Part shown: piece by piece, positions 50,295-59,360 of the stretch
Layout: every line of letters starts with the position of its first letter
Position numbering within the stretch: the stretch's first letter is position 1
Origin: Microbacterium imperiale
GTDB taxonomy: Bacteria > Actinomycetota > Actinomycetes > Actinomycetales > Microbacteriaceae
Assembly (NCBI RefSeq): GCF_017876655.1
Contig: NZ_JAGIOK010000001.1
Coordinates: 1,674,001 to 1,738,000 of the forward strand
Reading direction: 5' to 3'
DNA length: 64,000 nucleotides
Notes under the pieces: model-generated
What the model was told of the DNA's origin: nothing
The model's input: only the letters and a program-made list of their open reading frames with translations
The model's database searches: none
Program-made: the position numbers and the translations under genes

Positions 50295-50705
50295 TCAGGC
50301 GTCGAGCGCGGCGATCAGGTCGGCGGGTGCGGCCTGCATCGGGTGCGGGCCGGCGATGTCGAAGAAGACCGTCGTGATCACGGCTTCGTGGGCGCCGAGG
50401 AAGGCGCGCAGGCCGGCCGGTGACTGCAGCGCGACGTGCGCGGGCAGGGCCTCGGGCTTGTGCGCGGCATCGCTGAAGAGCAGCAGCGCGACGTCGCCGG
50501 TGTTGGGGTCGCGGTAGGTCCAGATCTCGCCGACGTCGCGCGGATCGTCACGGTTTCCGGGACGCATGAGCGGCACGACGGTGGGGCCGTGGCGTAGCGC
50601 GAAGGCGAGGGCGGCCATGTCCTGCGTCTGCAGGGCGTCGGCCAGTTGCGGGTTGCGGAACTCGGGCAGGGGGTTCTTCGCGCCGCGCTTCTTTCCAGCC
50701 ATCAC
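50295..50705 (-). CDS. Hypothetical protein (SseB-like)
   Basis: Cytosolic protein of about 136 residues, from MMAGKKRGAKNPLPEF or the next Met. A basic start is followed by ALAFALRHGPTVVPLMRPG, IWTYRDPNTGDVALLLFSDA and a C-terminus with HPMQAAPADLIAALDA. The pattern is reminiscent of SseB N-terminal-type proteins, which are of unknown role in actinobacteria. Between the repeat array and the candidate small RNA. Function unknown. Confidence 0.75.
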   Translation of the reverse strand: MMAGKKRGAKNPLPEFRNPQLADALQTQDMAALAFALRHGPTVVPLMRPGNRDDPRDVGEIWTYRDPNTGDVALLLFSDAAHKPEALPAHVALQSPAGLRAFLGAHEAVITTVFFDIAGPHPMQAAPADLIAALDA

Positions 50706-50742
50706 CTCAGCCTAGAAGACGGCGAGCGCAGCCTGAACGAGA

Positions 50743-50890
50743 AGGGGCCCTCTCGGACTCTCCATTGGGGACTGGAGAGATCGAGAGGGCCCATCGCTCA
50801 CCCGAGGTGGGGATCCGTCGTCGCGGCACTGGGGGGTTTCACGACAACCGCTGCTGGGGGACAGCGGTGGAACTCTGGGAGCTGATCCCA
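50743..50890 (-). ncRNA. Candidate 6C-type small RNA
   Basis: No coding frame, but the minus strand folds well: CTGGGA-TCAGC-TCCCAG, then ACCGCTG-TCCCCCAG-CAGCGGT, then GTCGTG-AAACCCCCCAGTGC-CGCGAC, and finally a long terminator stem with outer arms GGGCCCTCTCG and CGAGAGGGCCC (50745-50755 and 50782-50792) and an inner CTCTCCA/TGGAGAG. Two stem-loops with C-rich loops, here five and six C, are the hallmark of the actinobacterial 6C RNA. Possible promoter: GAGACA, 17 bp, TACGCT (-10 at 50890-50895). The exact 5' end is a guess. Confidence 0.6.
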
Positions 50891-50958
50891 GCGTACGGGC
50901 GGCATCCGGGCCTGTCTCGCGGTTTCGGGTGAGAAAAGTCTCACGCGGCAGTCGGCGC

Positions 50959-51627
50959 TCAGCGCAGCACGAACTGACGGTCCTGCTGGGCCGCGAGGCC
51001 GCCGATCTCGACCGCGAGGTTGAAGTACCCGGCGGGCGCGGCGGGGCGGTCGCTTCCGCAGCTCTCGACGGAGGAACGGGTGCGATCCCACGTGATCGGC
51101 GTCACGCTCGACACCGTCTGCCCCGGATCGATCTGCACCACCTGGTCGCTCGACTCGCTCTGGCAGTCGGTCGAGCGCCACCACACGTCGGGGCCGCTCG
51201 ACACGGTCAGCTTCTGCGTCGCGGTGCCGACGTTGAGCAGGCACGGCGCGTCGCCCGAGTTCGTCAGCGAGATCGACAGCTGCGGCAGCTCCCCCGCGCC
51301 ATAGGCATCCTTGTCGGTCACCGCCGACACCTGCACCGACTGCGCCGAGCAGGGCTCGACCTCCGCGTCCTCATCCGCGGGCGGGGCGTCGGATGCCGCG
51401 GGCTCGGCCGCTTCGGCAGACGGCGATGCCGTCGGCGACGCGGGCGCCGACGCGGCATCCGTCGTCGCGGCCGGGGTCGGGCCGCCCTGCGCGGCAGCGC
51501 CTTCCCACGGTCGCCACACGGCGAGCACGATCGCGGCGACGATCAGCAGCACGACGAGCAGCACGGCCAGGCGTCGCCGGCGGTAGACCGCGGGCGAGTG
51601 ACGGCGTCGGGGCGGCGTGTCGGTCAT
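50959..51627 (-). CDS. Membrane-anchored exported protein, unknown
   Basis: Protein of 222 residues: Arg-rich cytosolic start (MTDTPPRRRHSPAVYRRRR), one helix (LLVVLLIVAAIVLAV), an Ala/Ser/Pro linker, then an outer beta-rich domain with four cysteines (EPCSAQSV, DAPCLLNVG, STDCQSES, VESCGSD). The domain is like DUF4232-type or Ig-like folds. Function unknown; the cysteines probably form disulfides. Confidence 0.8.
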   Translation of the reverse strand: MTDTPPRRRHSPAVYRRRRLAVLLVVLLIVAAIVLAVWRPWEGAAAQGGPTPAATTDAASAPASPTASPSAEAAEPAASDAPPADEDAEVEPCSAQSVQVSAVTDKDAYGAGELPQLSISLTNSGDAPCLLNVGTATQKLTVSSGPDVWWRSTDCQSESSDQVVQIDPGQTVSSVTPITWDRTRSSVESCGSDRPAAPAGYFNLAVEIGGLAAQQDRQFVLR

Positions 51628-51672
51628 GACTTCAGGGTAGGCGGACGGCTCGGCGCGGCTCGGGCGGCACGC

Positions 51673-52185
51673 CTACAGGTGCTTGAGCATGCGGGTGTTG
51701 CCCAGGGTGTTCGGCTTGACGTGGGCGAGGTCGAGGAACTCGGCGATGCCCTCGTCGGGGCTGCGCAGCAGCTGCGAGTACACATCGGCGTCGACGACCT
51801 GCTCTCCGATGACCTCGAAGCCGCGGCGGGCGAAGAAGTCCACCTCGAATGTCAGGCAGAACAGGCGCGAGAGCCCGAGCGCCCGGGCGCCCTCTTCGAG
51901 CCGGTCGACGATCGCTCCGCCCACGCCGCGGTGCAGCCAGGCGTCGGTCACGATGAGGGTGCGCACCTCGCCGAGGTCCTCCCACATGACGTGGAGGGCG
52001 CCGCATCCGATGAGCTGACCGTCCGCCTCGGCGACGACGAACTCCTGCACCGACTCGAACAGCACGACGAGGTCTTTGCCGAGCAGGATCCGGCGCTGGA
52101 CCCACGGCTCGAGCATCTCGCGGATGCCGCGGACGTCGCTGGCCCGTGCGGGGCGGACGACGAACTCGGCGGCGGGGGAACTCAC
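51673..52185 (-). CDS. argA: Amino-acid N-acetyltransferase (short ArgA type)
   Basis: GNAT-fold protein of 170 residues: RPARASDVRGIREMLEPWV, GCGALHVMWEDLGEVRTL, acetyl-CoA loop WLHRGVGGAIVDRLEEGAR and LFCLTFEVDFFARRGFEVIG. This is the stand-alone GNAT form of N-acetylglutamate synthase known from Mycobacterium (Rv2747 type). It would acetylate glutamate or glutamine in arginine synthesis. Length is normal. It is divergent from the ATP-grasp gene. Confidence 0.88.
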   Translation of the reverse strand: MSSPAAEFVVRPARASDVRGIREMLEPWVQRRILLGKDLVVLFESVQEFVVAEADGQLIGCGALHVMWEDLGEVRTLIVTDAWLHRGVGGAIVDRLEEGARALGLSRLFCLTFEVDFFARRGFEVIGEQVVDADVYSQLLRSPDEGIAEFLDLAHVKPNTLGNTRMLKHL

Positions 52186-52254
52186 GCGTCAACGATAGTC
52201 CGCGCCGGTAGGGTTGCTTCAGCCCGAGATCCCACCCGCACGGGGAGTGCCGAC

Positions 52255-54783
52255 GTGAGCGTGCTCCGCGACTACGCAGCCGCAGTGTCCCAGCCGACAC
52301 TGCCCTTGGCGTCGCTTCCGGCCGGTCTGGGCGAGCCCGAGCGCTACGACGAGGTGGTCGATCCCGAGGGCGGGCTGCGCCCGGCGTGGCAGTCGCTGGC
52401 CGGTCTCGCGCTCGCGCTGACTCCCGCCGAGCTCGGCCGGGTCGAGGGCGAGATCACGCGCTTCCTCGCCGATGACGGCGTGACCTACATGCGTCCCGAC
52501 GCCGGCGCCGCGCCGTGGCAGCTCGATCCGGTTCCGCTCGTGGTCGACGCCGCCGCTTGGGCCCGGCTGGAGGGCGGGCTCGCGCAGCGCGCGGAGCTGC
52601 TCAACGCAGTGCTCGCCGACCTCTACGGTCCGCAGACCCTGCTGTCGTCGGGCGTCGTTCCCGCCGCGGCGGTGCTGGGCCACGCGGGGTTCCTGCGTCC
52701 GGTCGCCCGGGACGCCGGCGCCGAGCGGCATCCGCTGCTGCTGTCGGGAACCGACCTCGGCCGCGACGGCGACGGCGAGTGGCGCGTCCTCGCCGATCGC
52801 GTGCAGGCGCCCTCGGGCCTGGGCTTCGCGATGGAGAACCGCCGGGTCATCTCGCAGGTGTTGCCCGACCTGTACCAGCAGAGCGATCCGCACCGGATGG
52901 AGCCGTACTTCTCGGCGCTGCACGCCGCGCTCGTCGGCTCGGCACCCGACGGTGTCGACGAGCCGCGCGTCGTCGTGCTGACGCCGGGCCCGCACTCCGA
53001 GACCGCGTTCGACCAGGCCTTCCTTGCGCGCGGTCTGGGCCTGCCGCTGGTCCAGGGCAGCGACCTCGTCGTGCGCGGCGGCCGCGTGTGGATGAAGCCG
53101 ACGGGCTGGCCCCACCGCGAGCCGACGGAGCAGGTCGACGTCATCCTGCGCCGGGTCGACGCCGAGTGGTGCGACCCGCTCGAGCTGCGCTCCGACTCGC
53201 GTCTGGGTGTCGCCGGCCTCACCGAGGCGGTGCGGCGCGGCGCCGTGCGCATCGTCAACGGCCTCGGCGCCGGCGTGCTCGAGAACCCCGCGCTGCTGCC
53301 GTTCCTTCCGGCCGCGTGCGAGGCCCTGCTCGGCGAGCAGCTGCGCCTGCCCGGGGTTCCGACCTGGTGGTGCGGCGATCCGCGGGGGCGTGACACCGTC
53401 CTCGCGCGCCTGCAGGCACGAGACCCGGGCTTCGTCGTGCGCACGATCGACGGCTCGCGTCGCGACCTGACCGGGATGGATGCCGCGGCCGTCGCCGACC
53501 GCATCGCCGCCGCCCCGCACCGTTATGTCGGCCAGGAGCTGCTGCCCCTGTCGCAGGCTCCGGTGTGGACGGGCGACGCCGCTCGCGCTCGACCGCTCGT
53601 CCTCCGCGCCTTCACCCTGCGGCACGGCTCGACGTATCGGCCCCTGCTCGGGGGGCTCGCGACGGTGCGCGAGAACCCGGATGCCGCACCCACCACGAAG
53701 GACGTCTGGATCCTCAAGGCCGCCGAGGGCGATGCCGACCAGGGCCTGACCGAGATCGCTCCGCTGCCGGGCGGTCGCAGCGCGCCGAGCGTCGCCCCGC
53801 GCGCGCTCGAGGACATGTTCTGGTCGGGGCGCTACGCGGAGCGGGCCGAGGACTCGCTGCGTCTCGTGATCACCGCACAGCAGCAGCTCGACCTCGCCGG
53901 CACGGGCCGCGTGACGCCGACGAGCGCCCGCGTGCTGCGCGACGCGATCCACCGTCTCGCCGGCGCCGGCACGGCCCGACCGGCCGACGCCGACGCCGAC
54001 TTCCGGTCGCTGCTCCTCGACGCCGGCCGCATCGGATCGACCGCCCACGCGCTGGCGCGACTGCGCGATGCCCTCGAGGGCGTGCGCGACCAGCTCTCCG
54101 GCGACACGTGGCGGGTCTTCGCCGGCATCGAGCGCGCGTCGCGGGCGCTGCGCGCGTCGCCGCACCCCCACCGCACCGCGGAGTCGGCCGGCCGCATGCT
54201 CACCGTCGTGCTCTCGCTGCAGGGCGTCACCGCGAACATGATGCGCGACGCCGGCTGGCACCTGCTCGAGACGGGCCGGTTCCTCGAGCGGGCGCTGCAG
54301 GTGTGCCATCTGCTGCAGGTGACCGTCGAGCGCCGCGAGGCGCGCACCGACCGCGCCGTGCTCGAAGCGGTGCTCGCAGTATCCGAGAGCATCGTGACCC
54401 ACCGCCGTCGCCACCGCGGCGCCGTCCGCCTGGCCGACGTGCTCGACCTGCTGCTGCGCGATCCCGACAACCCCCGCTCCCTCGCCTTCGCGCTCGCGTC
54501 CCTCCGCACGCACCTCGCGGCCGCCCCCGCATCGACCGGGTCGACGCGACCGGAGCGCCTGGTCGAAGACCTCGAGGCCTTCACGTCGGCGATCGACACC
54601 GACGCACTGACCGTCGCCGACGACGGCATCCGTTCCGCCCTCGCCGACGTCCTGCGCGAACTGACGGCGCAGCTCGAGCAGCTGGGCGACGCGATCGACG
54701 AGCTGCACTTCGAGAGCGGCCCGCCGCCCGTACCGCTGTCGTCGCTCGCCCTCATCGAAGAGCTGATGGAGGCCCGAGCATGA
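52255..54783 (+). CDS. Circularly permuted ATP-grasp / alpha-E fusion protein
   Basis: Fusion of 842 residues. Residues 1-500 are a type 2 circularly permuted ATP-grasp (DPEGGLRPAW, ENRRVISQVLPDLYQQ, VVVLTPGPHSETAFDQAFLARG, RIVNGLGAGVLENPALLPFL). From about 515 an alpha-E domain begins (ALEDMFWSGRYAERAEDSLRL) and runs to the end. These domains are usually two neighbouring genes, predicted to make or ligate a peptide. Start GTG of VSVLRDYAA, with GGGAG upstream. The stop overlaps the transglutaminase start by 4 bp. Activity unproven in any species to my knowledge. Confidence 0.9.
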   Translation: MSVLRDYAAAVSQPTLPLASLPAGLGEPERYDEVVDPEGGLRPAWQSLAGLALALTPAELGRVEGEITRFLADDGVTYMRPDAGAAPWQLDPVPLVVDAAAWARLEGGLAQRAELLNAVLADLYGPQTLLSSGVVPAAAVLGHAGFLRPVARDAGAERHPLLLSGTDLGRDGDGEWRVLADRVQAPSGLGFAMENRRVISQVLPDLYQQSDPHRMEPYFSALHAALVGSAPDGVDEPRVVVLTPGPHSETAFDQAFLARGLGLPLVQGSDLVVRGGRVWMKPTGWPHREPTEQVDVILRRVDAEWCDPLELRSDSRLGVAGLTEAVRRGAVRIVNGLGAGVLENPALLPFLPAACEALLGEQLRLPGVPTWWCGDPRGRDTVLARLQARDPGFVVRTIDGSRRDLTGMDAAAVADRIAAAPHRYVGQELLPLSQAPVWTGDAARARPLVLRAFTLRHGSTYRPLLGGLATVRENPDAAPTTKDVWILKAAEGDADQGLTEIAPLPGGRSAPSVAPRALEDMFWSGRYAERAEDSLRLVITAQQQLDLAGTGRVTPTSARVLRDAIHRLAGAGTARPADADADFRSLLLDAGRIGSTAHALARLRDALEGVRDQLSGDTWRVFAGIERASRALRASPHPHRTAESAGRMLTVVLSLQGVTANMMRDAGWHLLETGRFLERALQVCHLLQVTVERREARTDRAVLEAVLAVSESIVTHRRRHRGAVRLADVLDLLLRDPDNPRSLAFALASLRTHLAAAPASTGSTRPERLVEDLEAFTSAIDTDALTVADDGIRSALADVLRELTAQLEQLGDAIDELHFESGPPPVPLSSLALIEELMEARA

Positions 54784-55664
54784 AGCGGTACCGGGTGTGG
54801 CACCGCACCGCCTACACCTACAGTGCGCCCGTCGAAGACAGCGTCGGACAGTTCCATCTGACGCCCCGCGCACTGCCGTGGCAGCAGGTGCAGGATGCCG
54901 CCGTCGTCGTGACGCCCGCCCCGGGCGACATCCGTCGTGAGTTCGACTACTTCGGCAACTGGTCGACGTACTTCCATGTCACCGACCCGCATGAGGCGCT
55001 GTCGATCGAGTCGTCGAGCGACGTCACCGTGACGACCCCGGCGTACGACGAGGATGCGCTCGCGCAGCCGTGGGAGCTTGCCCGCCCGCTGCAGCATCCC
55101 GACCAGGAGGGGGCGTGGCGCGCCACGGAGTTCGCGATGCCGTCGCCGCGGGCGGCGCAGTCCGAGGCGACCGCCGCCTACGGAGCGGTGTCGCTGACGC
55201 CGGGGCGTCCGGTCGGCGAGGCCGCGACCGACCTGATGCGCCGCATCCACGCCGACTTCGACTACGACAGCACCGCCACGACGGTCACGAGCACCGTCGG
55301 CGACGCCCTCGAGAAGCGCGCGGGCGTATGCCAGGACTTCGCGCACGTCGCCCTCGCGTGCCTGCGCTCGCACGGCGTCGCGGCCCGGTACGTGTCGGGG
55401 TACCTCGCGACGCAGCCGCCGCCCGGCAAGGAGCGCGTGTTCGGCGCCGACGCGTCGCACGCCTGGCTGGCCGTCTGGCTGCCGGTCACCGATCAATGGC
55501 TCGCGATCGACCCGACCAACGACCACTGGGCCGACGACCGCTACGTGACGGTCGCATGGGGACGCGACTACGGCGACGTCTCTCCCGTGAAGGGCATCAT
55601 CTTCACCGAGGCGAAGACCTCGACCCTGCGCGTCTCGGTCGACGTCGCCCCGCTCGAGGACTGA
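54780..55664 (+). CDS. Transglutaminase-like cysteine peptidase
   Basis: Protein of 294 residues of the transglutaminase-like family that accompanies ATP-grasp/alpha-E genes. N-terminal beta domain (RYRVWHRTAYTYSAPVEDS), then the triad: Cys in RAGVCQDFAHVALACL, His in GADASHAWLAVWLP, Asp in WLAIDPTNDHW. Coupled to the upstream fusion by ATGA. The enzyme probably cleaves or crosslinks a peptide made with the partner. Normal length, cytosolic. Confidence 0.93.
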   Translation: MKRYRVWHRTAYTYSAPVEDSVGQFHLTPRALPWQQVQDAAVVVTPAPGDIRREFDYFGNWSTYFHVTDPHEALSIESSSDVTVTTPAYDEDALAQPWELARPLQHPDQEGAWRATEFAMPSPRAAQSEATAAYGAVSLTPGRPVGEAATDLMRRIHADFDYDSTATTVTSTVGDALEKRAGVCQDFAHVALACLRSHGVAARYVSGYLATQPPPGKERVFGADASHAWLAVWLPVTDQWLAIDPTNDHWADDRYVTVAWGRDYGDVSPVKGIIFTEAKTSTLRVSVDVAPLED

Positions 55665-55706
55665 GGCTCCGCGCGACGCCCGAATGCTGAAGGCTGAAGG
55701 CTGGAA

Positions 55707-56420
55707 TCAGGCGAGGAAGCCGCGCAGCAGAGCCTCGGAGCCGGCGAGGTGTTCGAGCACGGCGGTCTCCGCCGCCTCGGGACGGCCGGCGAGGATGGCC
55801 GCGACGATGCGGTCGTGCTGGATGTCGGAGTGCTCGATCGAGCGCGCGAGCAGCGGGAAGGCGTCGAGCCACGCGTTGACGCGCGCCCGGTTCTCGGTGA
55901 GAAGCGCGAGCAGCGAGGGGATGCCGGCGAGCTCGGCAATCGCGAGGTGGAGCAGCGTGTCCCGGCGGCGGTACTCGGCCTCGGGCGCCGCATGCACGGC
56001 GGCGTGTCGCGCCCGCAGCTCGGCACGCTCGGCCTCCGTCAGCTGCCGCGACGCGACGGCGCGCGCGGCCCCGGCCTCGAGCACACGGCGCAGCCCCAGC
56101 ACGTCGTCCAGCTCGGCGGCGGTCAGCTCCAGGCGCGCCGGCGCGGGCACCGGATCGGCGACGAACGTGCCGCCGTAGCGGCCGCGACGACGTTCGAGAT
56201 AGCCGGCGTCGGCGAGTTCGCCGATCGCCTGCCGCACGGTGTCGCGGCTGACCTCGTACCGGGCGGCGAGATCACGCTCGGACGGCAGCGACTCCCCGGG
56301 CGCGACGACGCCGAGCCTGACGGTCTGCACGATGCGGGCGACGGTGTCTTCGAGCGCGTTGCCGCCGCGCACCGGGCGGTACACCGTGCGGCGCACATCG
56401 GGCGGGACGTGTGCAGTCAT
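55707..56420 (-). CDS. GntR/FadR-family regulator
   Basis: FCD-type GntR regulator of 237 residues: winged helix (LPSERDLAARYEVSRDTVRQAIGELADAGYLERRRG) and a C-terminal helical ligand domain (LRRVLEAGAARAVAS, RRDTLLHLAIAELAG, HDRIVAAILAGRPEAAE). It ends the minus-strand amine-catabolism operon, 16 bp after the SDR, and probably regulates it and the divergent permease. A candidate operator with arms GGTA/TACC (60763-60779) is in the divergent promoter. Confidence 0.9.
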   Translation of the reverse strand: MTAHVPPDVRRTVYRPVRGGNALEDTVARIVQTVRLGVVAPGESLPSERDLAARYEVSRDTVRQAIGELADAGYLERRRGRYGGTFVADPVPAPARLELTAAELDDVLGLRRVLEAGAARAVASRQLTEAERAELRARHAAVHAAPEAEYRRRDTLLHLAIAELAGIPSLLALLTENRARVNAWLDAFPLLARSIEHSDIQHDRIVAAILAGRPEAAETAVLEHLAGSEALLRGFLA

Positions 56421-56436
56421 CCCTCCGACCCTACGG

Positions 56437-57210
56437 TCAGAGCGGCGTGACGTAGGCGTTGGTGATTCCGCCGTCGACGACGAAGGCCGTCGCGGTGATG
56501 AAGGATGCGTCGTCCGAGGCGAGGAAAGCGACGGATGCGGCGAGCTCCTCGGGCTCGGCGAAGCGACCCATCGGCACGTGCACCAGGCGCCGCTGCGCCC
56601 GCTCGGGGTCCTTCGCGAACAGCTCCCGCAGGAGCGGGGTGTTCACCGGCCCGGGACACAGGGCATTGACCCGGATGCCCTGGCGCGCGAACTGCACGCC
56701 GAGTTCGCGGGTGAGTGCGAGCACCCCGCCCTTCGAGGCGGTGTAAGAGATCTGCGAGGTCGCCGAGCCGAGCAGCGCGACGAAGGATGCGGTGTTGATG
56801 ATCGATCCGCGGCCCGCCGGCACCATGTGGCGCAGCGCTGCGCGAGAGCAGAGGTAGACGCTCTTGAGATTGACGTCCTGCACGCGATCCCAGGCGGGCA
56901 GCTCGGTCGTCTCGATCGAGTCGTCGTCGGCGGGAGAGATCCCGGCGTTGTTGAAAGCGATGTCGATCGAGCCGAGGTCGGCGGCGGCGCCGTCGAAGAG
57001 CGCGTTCACCGACGCCTCGTCGGCGACGTCGACCTGGCGGAAGACGCCCCCCACCTCGTCGGCCGCGCGCCGCCCCGACTCCGGGTCGAGGTCGGCGACG
57101 ACGACGCGCGCGCCCTCCGCAGCGAATCGGCGGGCGGTGGCCAAGCCGATACCGCTCGCGCCGCCGGTGACGATGGCGACGCGGTCGCGCAGGCGTGCGG
57201 TGAGGTCCAT
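56437..57210 (-). CDS. SDR alcohol dehydrogenase of amine-catabolism cluster
   Basis: SDR of 257 residues: VAIVTGGASGIGLATARRF, DIAFNNAGIS, NTASFVALLGSATSQISYTASKGG with catalytic Ser, Tyr and Lys, and ITATAFVVDGGITNAY. In the operon it follows the aldehyde dehydrogenase, so it probably oxidises a gamma-glutamylated amino alcohol to its aldehyde. The substrate is inferred from the cluster; members of this SDR group are generic. Confidence 0.9.
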   Translation of the reverse strand: MDLTARLRDRVAIVTGGASGIGLATARRFAAEGARVVVADLDPESGRRAADEVGGVFRQVDVADEASVNALFDGAAADLGSIDIAFNNAGISPADDDSIETTELPAWDRVQDVNLKSVYLCSRAALRHMVPAGRGSIINTASFVALLGSATSQISYTASKGGVLALTRELGVQFARQGIRVNALCPGPVNTPLLRELFAKDPERAQRRLVHVPMGRFAEPEELAASVAFLASDDASFITATAFVVDGGITNAYVTPL

Positions 57211-57243
57211 TCGGGTTCCTTTCGGTGTTGCGGTGAAGGTCGA

Positions 57244-58596
57244 TCAGCTCGCGAAGAAGACGTTCTTCGTCTGGGTGAACTGCTCAGCGGCATCCGGTCC
57301 GAGCTCGCGGCCGAGCCCCGAGGCCTTCATGCCTCCGAACGGTGTGGCGTACCGCACGGAGGAGTGCGAGTTGACCGAGAGCACGCCGCTGCGGACTCCG
57401 CGCGAGACGCGGACGGCCCGGGCGAGGTTCTCGGTCCAGATGGAGCCGGCCAGCCCGTAGATGGTGTCGTTCGCGAGTCGGATGGCGTCGGCCTCGTCGT
57501 CGAAGGGCAGCACCGCCACGACCGGACCGAAGATCTCCTCCTGCGCGATGCGGTCTCGCGGCGATGCCAGGACGACCGTCGGGGCGAACCAGAATCCGCC
57601 GCCGTCGGGGGCCGACCCGCGGAACGCCACGTCGGCGCCGTCGAGGAACCCGGCGACGCGGTCGCGATGACCGGCCGAGATGAGCGGCCCCATCTGCGTC
57701 GCCCGGTCGTTCGGATCACCGACGACCCAGTTCCCGACGGCCGGCTCGAGCAGTTCGAGGAAGCGGTCGTAGACCGAGCGCTGCACGAGGATGCGGCTGC
57801 GCGCGCAGCAGTCCTGGCCGGCGTTGTCGAAGACGGCCCCGGGAGCCGCCTCGGCGGCTCGTTCGAGGTCGGCGTCGGCGAAGACGATGTTCGCGCTCTT
57901 GCCGCCGAGCTCGAGGGTGACCGGCTTGAGCGCGCGTGCGCATCCGGCCGCGACCTCGGTGCCGACCCGCGTCGACCCGGTGAAGACGACCTTCCGCACG
58001 TCGGGATGCGACACGAAGCGCTGACCGACGACGGGTCCGGCACCGGGGATGACGGTGAACAGGCCTTCGGGAATCCCCGCCTCAAGGGCCAGCTCCGCCA
58101 ATCGGATGGCCGTCAGCGGTGTGAGCTCGGCGGGTTTGAGCACGACAGCGTTGCCGGCGGCGAGCGCGGGAGCGAACCCCCATGACGCGATCGTCATCGG
58201 GAAGTTCCAGGGCACGATGATCCCCACCACGCCGTACGGCTCGAGGAAGGTCACGTCGAGCCCGCCCGCGACCGGGATCTGCCGACCGCTGAGGCGCTCC
58301 GGGGCTCCGGCGTAGTAGTCGAGCACTTGCGCGACGTGCTCGGCCTCCCACTCGGCCGAGGCGATCGGATGCCCCGCTTCGCGCACCTCGAGGCGCGCGA
58401 GCTCGTCCACGTGGTCACGCACGACCGCGGCGAACCGGCGGAGGACCGACGCTCGCGCGAACGGCGAGTCGGCGGCCCAGGCGCGCTGGGCGACGACGGC
58501 TCGTGCGATGGCGGCATCCGTCTCGTCGGTCGAGGCGCTCGGCACCTCGGCGAACGCGACGCCCGTCGAGGGATCGACCAGGGTGTGCACGCTCAT
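57244..58596 (-). CDS. Aldehyde dehydrogenase of amine-catabolism cluster
   Basis: NAD(P)-dependent aldehyde dehydrogenase of 450 residues. VPWNFPMTIASWGFAPALAAGN, catalytic Glu in VTLELGGKSANIVF, catalytic Cys in NAGQDCCARSRILV and EEIFGPVVAVLPF. It resembles gamma-glutamyl-gamma-aminobutyraldehyde dehydrogenase (PuuC). Start at MSVHTLVDPS; its ATG overlaps the hydrolase stop by 4 bp. Expected to oxidise the gamma-glutamyl aldehyde to the acid. Confidence 0.92.
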   Translation of the reverse strand: MSVHTLVDPSTGVAFAEVPSASTDETDAAIARAVVAQRAWAADSPFARASVLRRFAAVVRDHVDELARLEVREAGHPIASAEWEAEHVAQVLDYYAGAPERLSGRQIPVAGGLDVTFLEPYGVVGIIVPWNFPMTIASWGFAPALAAGNAVVLKPAELTPLTAIRLAELALEAGIPEGLFTVIPGAGPVVGQRFVSHPDVRKVVFTGSTRVGTEVAAGCARALKPVTLELGGKSANIVFADADLERAAEAAPGAVFDNAGQDCCARSRILVQRSVYDRFLELLEPAVGNWVVGDPNDRATQMGPLISAGHRDRVAGFLDGADVAFRGSAPDGGGFWFAPTVVLASPRDRIAQEEIFGPVVAVLPFDDEADAIRLANDTIYGLAGSIWTENLARAVRVSRGVRSGVLSVNSHSSVRYATPFGGMKASGLGRELGPDAAEQFTQTKNVFFAS

Positions 58597-59360
58597 GCCG
58601 GCACCGCCGCGTGCTCGGATCGCCGGGCCGCATGCTCGGCAGCCGCCGCGACGAGCCCGAGGAAGAGCCGCCGGTCCTCGGAGTTCTCTTCGGGATGCCA
58701 CTGCACCGCGACGAGGTAGTCCTCGCCGGGCGCCTCGACCGCCTGGACGAGGCCGTCGTCCGTGCGCGCGGTCACCACGAGGCCGTCGCCGAGGCGGTCG
58801 ACGCCCTGGTGGTGGTAGCTCTTCACCGACAGCTCCCCCGCACCGACGAGCCCCGCCAGGCGCGTGCCGTCGTCCACGAGCACCACGTTGTCGGCGAACA
58901 CCCCGCCGCCGATGCGGAACCGGTCCGTGCCGAGCGCATCGGGCAGGTGCTGATGCAGGGTGCCGCCGGCGGCGACGTTGATGAGCTGCAGGCCCCGACA
59001 GATGCCGAAGACGGGGATGCCGCGCCGCCGGGCGCCCCGCAGGAGTGCGAGCTCCCAGTCGTCGCGGTCGGGACGCGCGGGGTCGGTCAGCGGGTGCCGC
59101 GGGGCGCCGTAGAGCTCGGGCTGCACGTCGAGCCCGCCGGTGAGCACGAGCCCGTCCAGGCCGTCGAGCACCGCCGCGGCGGCCGCTTCGGGTGAGGGCT
59201 GGGGCGGCAGGAGCACCGCGACGCCGCCCGACGCGGTGACCGAGTCGAAGTACTGCTGGGGCAGGAAGCTCGCCCGCACGTCCCAGACCCCCTGCTTCGC
59301 GCGCTCGAGATAGGTCGTGAGGCCGATGACCGGGCGGGGGTCAGAGTCGTTCGAAGCCAC
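58593..59360 (-). CDS. Gamma-glutamyl hydrolase (PuuD-like class I amidotransferase fold)
   Basis: Hydrolase of 255 residues: GLTTYLERAKQGVWDVRASF, LVLTGGLDVQPELYG, nucleophile Cys in VFGICRGLQLINVAAGG, and VAVQWHPEENSEDRR with His and Glu. This is the peptidase C26 type of PuuD, which removes the gamma-glutamyl group at the end of the pathway. It overlaps the synthetase by 20 bp and the dehydrogenase by 4 bp. Confidence 0.93.
   Translation of the reverse strand: MASNDSDPRPVIGLTTYLERAKQGVWDVRASFLPQQYFDSVTASGGVAVLLPPQPSPEAAAAAVLDGLDGLVLTGGLDVQPELYGAPRHPLTDPARPDRDDWELALLRGARRRGIPVFGICRGLQLINVAAGGTLHQHLPDALGTDRFRIGGGVFADNVVLVDDGTRLAGLVGAGELSVKSYHHQGVDRLGDGLVVTARTDDGLVQAVEAPGEDYLVAVQWHPEENSEDRRLFLGLVAAAAEHAARRSEHAAVPA

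Noticed and set aside
50929..52254. A long N-terminal extension of the ATP-grasp fusion
   Set aside because: The frame is open only because it is antisense to two real minus-strand genes; a GTG with GGGAG upstream at 52255 fits the family start.
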